Below, in pieces: positions 48,164 to 61,200 of a DNA stretch of 64,000 nucleotides. The number at the start of each line of letters is the position of its first letter. Positions within the stretch are counted from its first letter, which is position 1. The DNA is from Antedon mediterranea (taxonomy: Eukaryota; Echinodermata; Crinoidea; Comatulida; Antedonidae), in contig NC_092676.1 of assembly GCF_964355755.1 (NCBI RefSeq), positions 18,396,288-18,460,287 of the forward strand, written 5' to 3'. The notes below the pieces were generated by a model. That model worked only from the letters and a program-made list of their open reading frames with translations, was not told the origin of the DNA and searched no databases. The translations under genes were made by a program, and so were the position numbers.

Positions 48164-49239
48164 GTAATATTAATGCCAGCCAATGATCTCTTTTAGACCC
48201 TTTTATTGATTTTACTGGACAGGAAGTTTTGTATCAATCACTACAATAAGACCTACATTTTACGTAAAGTAGAGGACAAGATAAAAAAAATTAAATTGAC
48301 CTCCAAACATGTAGATCCTATAGGTAAGGCTGCAGTAATGTGACCTTACACCTAGGCCTAAAAACATACAAACTGTTAATGAATGGAAATAAAATAGTAA
48401 AATAAAGTATGAAATTACAAAGTAACGACGACGCCATAGGTCATTTTATGTGTACGTAAAATCCAGGGAACTTAAAATCATGGTACGTAAAATGTAAGGT
48501 CTACTGTATTATTTCGGTGTCAAATATATGATTGTGGGACGTATTTGTTTTATCTTGTCAAAGACTGTGTTTCCGCAGCCAAAAATGCTTTAATCAGGTA
48601 ATTAATTAAAAAATAAAGTGCGCATTATCAGTCAATTTGTCCTTCTGGTTAAAGGTTAAAAATTATCACATTTATCCGATAATTACCAAATAATTTTTTT
48701 GAGCCTAATAAGTTAAACCCCGTTTCCACAGGCAGTTTATCGGTTAATTTTTGGCTGCTGAAACACAGCTAATTAAAGACTCTCTTCAATTACGATGCTT
48801 AGTATACAAGCATTATACAAACAACTATGAAGTTTTTGAAATGGAACAAACGTGTATATAAAGGGATGTGTACTGTACCCCAATCCAATCTACCCTCTGG
48901 TGTACATCAATTTGCTTCAATTGGGAATTACAGTATCTTAATACAATATTCTTATAATTTAGCTTAAATAAAACCTTGCAGGCAGGATTATACTGTTGAA
49001 GTCAAACTTGTTGAATAATTGTATGTTTTTTAAACAAAATGTTGTAATCCTTTTACAATCGACGATCGCTTCATTCATGTCATTCTCCTTTCCGAGAAGT
49101 TTACAGTATATACATGTATTACATGACAGCATGACATCAACACTCTGTACAGGTTTCAGAAAATTATTTACAGTATAAATTTGATATCCGAATGCCCCGT
49201 ATAATTATTTCCCCCAATGTCTCCTTCATCCGCCAATGC

Positions 49240-52200
49240 TTAAAACAAACAACACCTCGGCCGCCCTTTAGTTTTCTTGTTCTTTATTACGTTTCTTTTC
49301 TCTTTCTGAAAAAAAAAATTTAACAAAAAACGCATGAAGTAATAATAATACTTTCAATTTTTTCTTTATCATTTTGTGTATTGGAACATATAACGGTACA
49401 AGCTCTTAATACTTTATTTTTACTTTCCATTTTTTCTTCAACACTTTGTGCAATGTATTGGAATATATATAACTTTGTAAGCTATTTCATAAATTTTACT
49501 CTTGGGAGTTTTCAACATTAGTGAACCTAAATCAAAGAACACTTTCTGCAACATGTTTTCAGACGTAGCGGAATTTAACAAATTTCACTTAGTACTTTTA
49601 GTAATGGACGATGCAGTAAATCTTATAAAATCAATGTTTGAAATAAAAACTTTGAAAGAGTTGACATAGAAATCAGTATAAATTTTTGTTGCAAAGTATG
49701 ACATTTTCTTTGAATATGGGTTCAATAGATACTATATGGATAATGGTCACACATTTATGCATTTTATACACACATAATTAGTGACATACAAGAATCCTGA
49801 CGCCCTTCATTCGGTTCAACGCAAAAGCAAAGATGTACCAACATGATTTACCTATATATCCCCATGTAAAACAATGTTGTGCATCATAAATGCAAAAACT
49901 CAATTACCGTATACCCTCAGGTATAATCACACTTCGGGTCTAATCCCACCCCTACTTTATGTCTGATTTCACAAACAGCTATAGTCACAGTATTGACTTT
50001 TTTTTCTGGATGTAGGCTTCTCTCTAGCCAGTTCAGATGAGTTTTAATGCTTACCAATCATTTTTCTCTTGTTTCCTCAGCTATGGTCACACAACCATAG
50101 TCACTCTCCCCTCCCCCAACCCACCAGTTTCATGTTCTTGGGAGGTGGGATTAAACCAGAGCTCTGTCATTTCAACACAAAGATTAGGGTATATTTTTCA
50201 CTACAAAAAACTTATTTGCATATTTATACTTACATCTTTTCTAATTTCACGAACTAGCGTATAAAAGGCTTCATCCTATAAAAAAAAAATGTTGAGTATT
50301 AAGTAACAAGATTTGTATTTGTCTTTAAAGAAATGATTCTAATGTTCCAGAAGTAATACCTAAAGTTGGCTATGTAATAACAGTGCATAATGTGAAGAGA
50401 TAGAGATTAATTCATGATAACACTTACAACGCCTTGTCTTGTCTTAGCTGATGTTTCTATGTATGGTATTGCGAATGTCTTCGCTAATAGTCCAGCATTC
50501 TTCTGGTCTACATTTCGGTTTGGAAGATCGATCTTATTACCAACCACTGTAAGAAATATATTACATTTAGCACGTGTACCCTTTTTTAAAGAAAACTAAA
50601 TTAACATGCGACATCCAGCAGAATTAGTTAAGAAATAATCTAATGTAATATCTTAATAATATCCCTTATCACCATAATGATGTAGAGGCCAATACACTGA
50701 GTTCAATATTCATCAATGATCATCAATATTGTTAATTTGGTGTTTATACTGCTATGTATCACAGCTTAATTTCTGTAAACTAATAATGATTAATTTAATA
50801 ATTAATATTAAACTTATTTTCAAGAAAATGTTGTAGGTGCAATCGAAGTTTGTTTCTTGCAGGTTTCTTTCTGTGTGGGGAATGGCCTTAAATACAGTAA
50901 GTCTAGGAGTCTCTCAGAATTATAAGTCAACCAATTATAATGTATGGAGGGATTCCCATTAGAGTAATCATACATTGAACCTGGAGATAAAGATATCTAC
51001 TTCATTAATTTAATAATTAATATTAAACTTATTTTCAAGAAAATGTTGTACTGTAGGTGCAACCCAAGTTCGTTTTGCAGGTTTTTTCTGTGTGGGGAAT
51101 GGCCTTCCAAGTACAGTAAGTCTAGGAGTCTCTCAGAATTATAAGTCAACCAATTATAATGTATGGAGGAATTCCCATTAGAGTCATACATTTGAACCTG
51201 GAGATAAAGATATCTACTGCAAAGATATTTAGACAACCTTATTCCTAACAACCGTATGAAAAAAGTGACAAACTTGGTTAATGAAAATGTGAATTAAATC
51301 TATCGTTTGATCTACGGCAAGATCGGTATTACACGTTCTATATTATCTTAATTGCCCAATCAATGTCAGTGAATAATGAGACTTTGTGTAGTGAGTAATA
51401 AAGCATAACAAGTTGAATGATAATTATGATGAATCTAGCTGGCACTTACAGGTCAATATGTGTTACTAAAATACCTCATATTCAGGGACTACAGTATTGC
51501 ATAGATATAGTATGGTAATAGTGACCACTGTAATACCTGTTTATATGCAGAGACTATTGCATGGATATAGTAAGGTAATAACTAATAGTGACCACAAATA
51601 CGGATATGGATGCATGGTGGATACAGTACAGTAGTTGTTACCACTGAAATACCTGTTTATGGAATATGCAGGGACTATTGCATGGATGTATAGTAGTTGT
51701 TACCACTGAAATACCTGTTTATGGAATATGCAGGGACTATTGCATGGATGTATAGTAGTTGTTACCACTGAAATACCTGTTTATGGAATATGCAGGGACT
51801 ATTGCATGGATGTATAGTAGTTGTTACCACTGAAATACCTGTTTATGGAATATGCAGGGACTATTGCATGGATGTATAGTAGTTGTTACCACTGAAATAC
51901 CTGTTTATGGAATATGCAGGGACTATTGCATGGATGTATAGTAGTTGTTACCACTTAAATACCTGTTTATGGAATATGCAGGGACTATTGCATGGATGTA
52001 TAGTAGTTGTTACCACTGAAATACCTGTTTATGGATATGCAGTAGTTGTGAACACTGAAATATCTCTCTATGGATATATGCAGGGACTAATTGCATGAAT
52101 ATAAATAGTACAGTAGTGTAGTATTAAACAAAATGGTGTTACTGCAATAAATTCCTTTGACATGGTCCCTTACTTGTTTTATGTATATTATTATTAAACT

Positions 52201-55200
52201 AACTATTTGAAAATTAAAAAATACTTACAAACCATGGGAACTTCCTCAGAATCTTTTACCCGTTGTATCTGATCTCGATACGAGTGAATATCTTCAAATG
52301 ATTTTTCGTTATTGACAGCGTAAACACATAGAAATCCTTCACCCGTCCTCATGTATTGGTCCCTCATTGCACTATAAATAAATTAATATTTTAATTACCG
52401 TACTGACAATACTAATAATTAAAGACAAGACTCTCATTTTCAGTTTTCTTATCTGAATAGTAAAACTGAAAAAATGGCAATTTAGAAGACACAAAAAGGA
52501 AAGGTTGTCAATGTGAAACTGAAAACTAAAAGGAATTTATTTTCAATACAACAAAAAATTAATTACATCAAGTATAAATGAACAACAAAAGTTGTATGGA
52601 AGAAGATAACTTGAAGTTATAGCCACCATAAAACAAAGTTAACAAAACATGATATTAAGGTAAAAAGATACAGTACAGAATGTTTATTTTAAGATTATCC
52701 AAGAACTTGTTTAATAAATAAGGGCCTCAATGAACAACAAAACGACGCCTAATAGATGATGAACGATATGTTTCTTGGTACATAATTGTTAAAATGTTAA
52801 AAGAAAATCTTGTATAATTATGATGATGTTGTTCAGAAGATTTAAAAAAAAGTTATATCGACTTTTGAATGAATAAAACTGAAAAGAACTACTGCTTTTT
52901 GCAAGCGCTTATGTCAATAACGTGTGTGGTTATCATATGGTTCGTGTAACCAAATTAAACATTTTCAGTTGCATTTAGTTTCTTTCAGTTTCAGAAAAAG
53001 TAGAACATGTTCAATCCAACGTGAGATAAATACCAGTACTATGGAAATATTGACAAACTACTGAAAACTAAATTTTAATTTGGCTTAAAATCCTGGTAAA
53101 ATACTATAATTATTGACAAATCAACAACCCACACATGTAATGCTTTCCTTCCAGGTTTTCCAAAGTGACAGTATTATTATTATTTGTTATTTTTAAAAAC
53201 GTCTTTCCAAAGATGATCAAAGCACTTTACAGAGTAATAATTAACAGAATCAACAACATACAAAATATATTTAAATGTGCTATAAACAATAGCATTGTCG
53301 CCTTTTCATTTTCTTGACGTATTAATTTATTGACTACACTGTCAAGTCAGAACATCATTCTGCGCATGCTCAGAAACATCTGCACATGCTCAGAACAACT
53401 GTTTGATGCGATGAGTAAACCTAATTGAAATTTTTTGAATTACCGAAATTTGTTTACCAAGACTACAGTACTGTATCTGTACTAAAATGAATTTATATCA
53501 TGTTGACGTATCTACAGTCAGTAGATATTATTTTAAAACTTTTGGTAAATTTTTAGAGTAAATACCGTAATAAAGGTTTTGGGTTTCATTTATTTTTTAC
53601 ATTTGATTAAAAAGCATATTTTCTTTATTAGAAGAAATAACTTGGAAATAAGTTACAATGGACAGACATTTCAAATGCACACAAAGAAATCTCACTATTA
53701 TAAAACTATATTGTGAACAATGAGTAATTCAGCATCTAGCAAGGACAAATCTATTTATAGAAATGACATCATTGTACAGCATCTGTATATTTAGACATGA
53801 TGAATGTTTTTAATACACAGTAGTCATCAGCATTATTAGTAGCCTGCAGTGGTGATGATACAAGTTTATTTTAAAATATGATTTACATTTTCCCAGGGCC
53901 TGAAATTCACACCAGCAAACTAGTAATTTGCTATAAAGCATTATATTTGTTTATAATTTCTAGCTAGTCATGTTTGTAATTTTTTAATTTAGGCTATGAA
54001 ATTTCATTTTCTACAGTGCAGTATTTGGGATGATTTCTGAGAACTTCTTTCGCAAACTGTAGTGTTATTTATCAAGTAAAAATTCTGATTTAAGTACTTT
54101 CCATGAATCTATATCAATAATTACATAATTTGCTAATGTTGCCATTTTATGACAAACTCATTAATTTATTATATAGACTTTAAACTTGGACGGGTAATAA
54201 AACTGTTAATGTCTCTCCTAAATACCATTTCTCAGGAGCAAAATACAAACACAGATGATCAACTGGACCGTATACTAATAATATTCTAGATATAATCTTT
54301 GTCAATGATTGATGCAGAAATAATACTAAACTGACTATACAGTAGTATATTATATTACATAGCCTATGTAAATACGCGAACGTGATTGGTTGAAACTGCA
54401 TCACATGACTACCGCTGCGAGGATCGTAAATCGTATATATCCTCGAGAACGATGATATTGACTGTGTAATTTTCGCGTAATTATCGTGTCCCCTGTCATT
54501 AAACATATAGATTCTCGAGTACGATGATATTGACTGTGTAATTTTCGTGTGCAACACTCGAGTTTGCCGATAAATAAACAAAAGTCATCTACTCGATCTT
54601 GAACTCGGGTGGAATTGTCACTCCATCGCAAGACAACGTCTCATCCGCTTGGCCACGGAATTTGCTTGAAGAAATTAATCTTCTAAACTATTTAAGCTAT
54701 GCATACATAGCGCCCTCATTTGTTATAAGTCCACCCTAAATGTGATGAAACACCGTTTGTGATTGGTCAATACTCACGGTAGTAACCTAGTAACTAGTAC
54801 GCGCTGAACATCCGGTGATTCGGCTCCTCGAAGATCGAGAGAAGACGAATTGTTTATTCGGCCTACCTGATTATAATATTATTATTAATAGGCTTATTGA
54901 TGGAAATTCTTCTGTTAATTTAAACGACCTAGGCCTAAGTGAATATTTTATTGCCAAGGAATCATTAATTAGTAATTATCTGTATATTATTCTTCGCAAG
55001 GTAAGGTGTCTAGGCAGGCTTGTTTTAAATACAATACAACTACTATAGGAGGCCTAGCCTAGCTTCACCCAACCCAGCAGACTTGTTCTTGGCTATATAA
55101 TATAACAGATATTGCCTTTTATATCGGTTAAATATAAGATTTGACATCCCCTCGGGAATGATATTAAGTTCTCGGGGAATATATATTTCCCTCAGCTGGC

Positions 55201-58200
55201 GCTTCGGGAAATATATATTCCCTCGAACTTAATATCATTCCCTCGGGGATGTCAAATCTTATATTTAACCTCTAAGCAGTCAATATCTGTATAATACTAT
55301 ACTGTATGTGTATGTTCACTCCCACCTCTTAAGCATTATTTTATAGATATACAGGTTTAAAGATAGTAAAATGGAAAGGGCAGATTTAATAATACTGCAA
55401 GTGTACAGCATGCAAACCAGGCATAGAGTATAGTTTATGATATAATGTGCAAAATCAATAATCTTTTTTCGTAAAATTTAGAATAATTTGAGTGGCAAAT
55501 GGAAATAAAGATCTTAATTTGGAACTACTGTACTGTCAACACAGTGCTACTACTATGCCTCATACTGACATAGGCATAGGCATACTGACACATGTACTGT
55601 ACATGTGTCAGTATGCCTATAAATGTATGAGGCATAGTAGCACTGTGTTGACAGTACAGTAGTTCCAAATTAAGATCTTTATTTCTATGAATAAAGATTA
55701 TTGATTTTGCACATTATATAAATTATACACTACTAGATGGCACGCTCGCTTCGCTCGCGTACCATCTAGGTCGTGCCCACAGATGGTTCTCGAATACACA
55801 GTATTTTCCAGCGAGAAAAAAATGGAGATTTCAAATGTACGTACTGCAGGACTATAATACATTGTCGTTTACAGAAACGAATAAATATACACGATGATTT
55901 ATGTAGTCAGCTAAAATTAGCACCCTGGGAATTACTTCCGAGAGAAAGAAACAAAATGAGTCAAATTTTTTTATTTGGACTCATTTAAACAAACCCAATT
56001 TGTGTTTTGTATGTAACATTAAGGGTTGAGGGATGGGGGAAGAAGATAGGTACAAAGAGGAAACATTTTAAAATATATTCTTATCCACTCAGTAACAAAA
56101 TATTGTTTTTAATGTTTTATAGGCCTATAAATAATATACCACTAAATACAGTAAAACGTTTACGATTTAATACTTTGTTAAAACTCTCACTGTCATAGTC
56201 GATTGAAATAGTAAAGTACATGTAACGATACACCACTACGTACGTACGTTTATATATTTTTAAATTATTAATTAATACAAACGTTGAGAAGCAACTGTCA
56301 GTAATAACGTTTATTTATTTGTATATTATATGTTTATAATCTAACAGTAGGGCCTACCCACACTCACAGTAATAAAGTTTATTTGTATATTTGTTTATAT
56401 TATATCTAACAGTACCAACACTCACAGTAAGATATTTGCGATTCAAATTGCGATCAAAAGTGCATTGCAATACTATTTATGTTTATTCTCCAAGGGGGCC
56501 CATAAATCTAAATCTATACCTCTATGGTTAAACCAAATAATTTGGAATGTTCCATTCATCACAAATCAATACATGTGTAAAAACGTATATTACATGTATC
56601 AAAATAGCATTTTTTAAAGAAAATCGGCCTGTTTTCAACATTATGATGCTGTACTCGAACTGTTCAACCGGTTTTCAGCTAATAAAAACAATTATCGTAG
56701 GAGGAGATAGGAAAATGCGAAGTGTCCTCGTATTATTGTGTGCGGGTATTTTTCAAATTGACATCCATTAGACAGTGTATACCACGATCGAAAAACACCC
56801 CTATTTGGGGCAAATCGTTGAACCTAAATTCGTTCCAATCGTCAATAACTAATTATCGAACTCAATTTAATTAGTAGACAGGGTTACATCAGGTGGTTAA
56901 AATTAGTACCGAAAGTACGAACCAACTTTATATACCATCGAGTAAACATTCTAGAAATAACGCACGATTTACCGATTTTTGCCCTTACGTAAATTTATAT
57001 ATAGATACTGTATGCTTGGTTTGCATCAGTATACAAACAGTATTATTACACATTTACACATACAGTACAGTAGCTGTGCCAGGTGGAGTAGTCAGAACTA
57101 TATTTAAACAAGAAATATTTCTTACAAAAAACGCCGCTTGACATTTTAAAATTAATCATTGTTCTTTTGATTAATTTATGAATAATTATTAAAAAGATGT
57201 CCTTTAATCGCAAAGATACATACAAATCACAGATACGGTAGTTATTTAATTATGAATCACATGCCCATTTTTTCACTAGTTAATTGTATACAGAGCATTT
57301 GAAAGAAGACATGTGTACCTTTCCAACAATGTATTATTTTCCAACAAATATTAATCTACTAATTCAAACTACTGTAAGTCAATTTTGAACTTTAATGTGC
57401 TGTAGCCTGTTTGTGTGTGACTTTAACCTGCACTGTAGGCATGCAACTGAATACCCTCTAGAGACAACGTGACTTCAAGGTGGTAAATTCTTCCACAATC
57501 TGTTGATTCGCATCAACCAATCAAAAGGCAAGAATCCAAAATCGTTCAACAGTGAGCCCTCATAGACTCTCTTTTCCCAGACGTTTTTTGGGTACAGCAG
57601 CTGGGACCTACAAATTATAGTCGAGTTTGCAAATTCAAATTCTCAAAACTGTCAGCCTTACAGTAGATACTAAAGCTACCGCTATGAAACAGCTTATTAA
57701 TGAATATGTCCTCATGGGACATAGCTGGCTAGACCAGTGGCACGAAAAAATGTATTCAACAAGTAGTCAACCAAGGGCTTGCATTAGCAACACATTACAG
57801 TATGTGTCCACAGCATATATAGTAGTAGGAATACTCTACAATAATACAATACAAATCTAACTTATTTCCAAATTAAACTAAACTACAGTAATAAAAAAGA
57901 AACACACAAAAAAATCTTCTACTAATTTTAGTTATGATTAAATTTGTTACTATAATTGTATAGTATGAAATAATTCTACTGTAAGGGGTTTAGGGACTTA
58001 GGAAAAGATGAATTTCATAAATACAATATTTTTTTTTTCCGATTGTAATTATTAAGAAGGAAAGTCATTGCCTCTTGAGTGTAATCAATACAGCAACAAT
58101 AATTAAACTTGGGCAATTCTTCTTATTAATAATAATGAATAGATGCCATCAGGACAGTTCTCATTTAAAATTTAATTAAATTTTGGCTGTGTCCTGGCCA

Positions 58201-61200
58201 AACAATAAAAATATATGGCCGAGCGGTTAAGACAGCATAAACTGTCTTTAGCCTTTATAGCAAGGGTTCGAGTCTCACTCGCTTCATGGTTCTGGTGTAG
58301 AACAAGTTAGTCTTCTAGGATAAGGACTATAAACAGTTACACAAAACGTTTGGGTGGACCTACAGTACAGTACTATATCTTGCGAGACGAGTAGGGGATT
58401 GCCCTGGTGTGTTACTGTAGCAGCTCACACAGCTTCTGTTGCGGACAGAAGAAGTACAGTAGTGCTGTATTTGGCAGCACAGACATGAGGGAAGAAGAAT
58501 GCTGTTGAAAGGTGTAACATAAAGTTCACAGCGCCATGATCACTTTCGTTGCAGATATGGCACTATATAAATCTCCATCATTATACCAACATCTACTGTA
58601 AAAACACATTTATTTATGTGTACAGTATCTGTATTCTTTCGGACAATGATACTCTCAGTCTCAACTTGTTTCTAAGATAAATCTGCTAATTCTGGAACAG
58701 AGGCTAGGCATTGCCCAATACTAGTCCCTCTTGAAAAAAACTCATTTTAAAACTTGTTTAGGTCATGTTTTAAAACCAGTCTTTAAGACATCTTTCATCC
58801 TATTTGTTTAAGAAAATATTACTTTAATTTGTAGGAATGATGTCCTACATATACCTGTGTCTAAATTTAAAAAATTCTTTATTGACAGCATCCCTTTCTT
58901 TCACAAGGGTCTGAATCTAATAAATTGATGGATCAGAATTTTTTCAAGTTTGATCTGAGAATTATATTGTTTAAAAATTCATATGCTTGCCATTTGCAAT
59001 ATCTGTATAACTTAACATTAGATAATGTAAATAACTGCAAAAAAAAAATTATCTTCCTCCAGTAGTTTTAGAATACACCTGTTGTTTGTTATTATCCCGT
59101 CCTTGAGATAACACCTGTTATCATCCCATTCAAACAAAAATTGCCATACTTTTGCGAAGTACAGTCAACTATGCACTTCCTCAAACAACCTCATCAAGCT
59201 CCACACGCCCAAATTCTCAAACCAAAACTGGATGTTTTTGTCCAACCCAAAAGTGCACAGTTTTTGGGACAACTGAGCGGGTGATTAACGATGTTTACAA
59301 ACAACACATCTACCGGAAGATCTGAGAGGAAGGATGTAGATTACAGTAATATTTATATTGAATTTAAAAGATGTTACCAGATGTTTTGCACAAAACTAAA
59401 CAAATATTAATTTGTACAGCTAACAAATATTAATTTGTACAGCTATCAAATAAGAATTCCAGATAAATACACTCGAAAACTAGCTCTAAAGGAAGATAAC
59501 AAAAGAGTAAAGAGACACGTTGGAAGACCGAAGAAAATATGGACAAAAATGATGCAGGATTTCTAAAATGTACAGTACTATACTAATTATACAAGATGGT
59601 TTTAAAATGTACCACTTTACAGTAGATACAAGCTGCCCATGATGGGAATAAATGGCACGAAATAGTAGAATATGCAACTAAAATTTAGTGTAAAGATACA
59701 TAAACCATTTGAAATTTACGTCTAATGGTTGAATAACTGGGAAGGTGACGTACAGTATTACCATTCCTGTTACATTGTTAACTCATTCCATGGATATAAT
59801 TGTGCAAAAAGTCTTCTGGGATTATGAATCTAAAGCTTGGTTCCCACTAGCAACGCAACACAAGGACGTAACGCAACGCAAGTGAATTGCTAACTGTCTA
59901 TAACTTCGCTTGTCATTGGTTAAAACGCTTGTGTTGCGTTTACGTCCTTGCGTTACGTTCTAGTGGAAACCAAGCTTAATGGTTCGGTAAACAAAAGCCA
60001 GTTGTGTGCACTTCCAGTACATCTTTGAGTTGAGGATGAGTAGGTGTTTACTAGTTTAGACGACAACATAGTAAAGATGGTTGGTGGTATGTACAGTAGG
60101 CTTGACTAGTGATCAAGATTCTGTCCATGCATGCCTATATTCCTAGACTCTCTGTAAATCAATTACTTATGTTAGTGCATCCTTGCCATTTACCTGTATT
60201 CTTCTTGACCAGCAGTGTCCAATATATCAAGTAAACAGGTCTCGCCGTCTATCACAACTTGTTTTCTATATGAATCCTCTGTAAACAAATAATATATTGT
60301 CAAACATTTAATTTGCTGGTATGAAAATAACCTATTTTCGTTTTCTAACACCCTGTTCAGACCCATGGCGTTAGACCGTTTTAGCGTACGACGCTAAAAG
60401 AATGTGTGTCTGAATAGTTGGGGATTAGCGTACAACGCGTCGTACAACGGTTGTAGCGTTGTAGTGGAAAACGGTTGATAGAACCGTTTTAGCGTACGAC
60501 GCTACTGTAAGTCAACGTTGTATCCAATCAGAACGTTTCCTGTTATGACGCGAAACAAGGTTTGACCTAGGCTGACATCTTGTATCGTCAATGTGTGAGA
60601 TGGATTTCAATAACAAAAAGGCCAGAATAAATAAGGCCTAACTACACTACAAATACAACTGTTACAAAGGCTACAAACTATTATCATTTGATTACCATTA
60701 TATTTTCTAACAAATGACATAAATACATGCACCTTGTATTTAAACATAGGGACTACGATCCCATCCGCTTTTAGGCCTAGCTAGGCCTAGAGCCATTTAC
60801 GCATTTCATTTAAGCTAAAAACTAGCGTGGGACATCAAGTCACTCATTCATACAAGGCAGACTAGACTGGACAAGTTTAATGCTGAAAACCCCCTAACTC
60901 CTAAAAAAATCAGTAAACAAACAAGGGGAGCTGTGTCCCTTTTATTAGCAAGTTAAGGGTTATTTTCAACCGACTGGACCAAAGAATATATATATCTTTG
61001 ACTGGACTGGATAGACTAATCACAATCATATTTTTCTTCATCATTACGATACGAGGCCTGCTTTATTTTCGTAACGCAAGAGCCTGGGGAGAATGTTTTT
61101 AACTACAAAATAAAAACAATAGAAACAGAAATTTGGCTTTACTATATTTTTCTTAAATAAATGCTGAGGTATGTTTTATTTACGGCAAATTTTGTCATAA

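Larger units (their letters stand above)
42299..49239. other. Intergenic region between DNAAF3 and Ras 3' ends
   Basis: About 7 kb of AT-rich DNA between two converging genes. Recognised content: a SINE (44716-44998), two small TIR elements (46612-46725 and 47132-47307), a 15-bp minisatellite (48070-48163) and a TA microsatellite near 47645-47660. The rest shows no exon that I can support. Part may be the Ras 3' UTR, which is long in vertebrate KRAS. Confidence 0.5.
52372..60193. other. Large Ras intron 3 with nested repeats
   Basis: A 7.8 kb intron. It holds an unassigned open exon-like frame (54794-55000), a local duplication (54440-54550), two giant hairpins (55103-55293, 55446-55722), an inverted Helitron-like element (55733-57005), a SINE (58205-58585), a LINE fragment (59505-59690) and a MITE (59832-59979). 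The stretch 52372-54180 shows nothing I can support as a gene. Confidence 0.6.

Noticed and set aside
54180-54631. Minus-strand frames of 133 and 76 aa
   Set aside because: The repeated peptide KITQSISS comes from a local DNA duplication. No family resemblance or exon borders were seen.
59486-59677. Minus-strand frame of 63 aa
   Set aside because: It is the antisense shadow of a LINE C-terminal fragment read on the plus strand.
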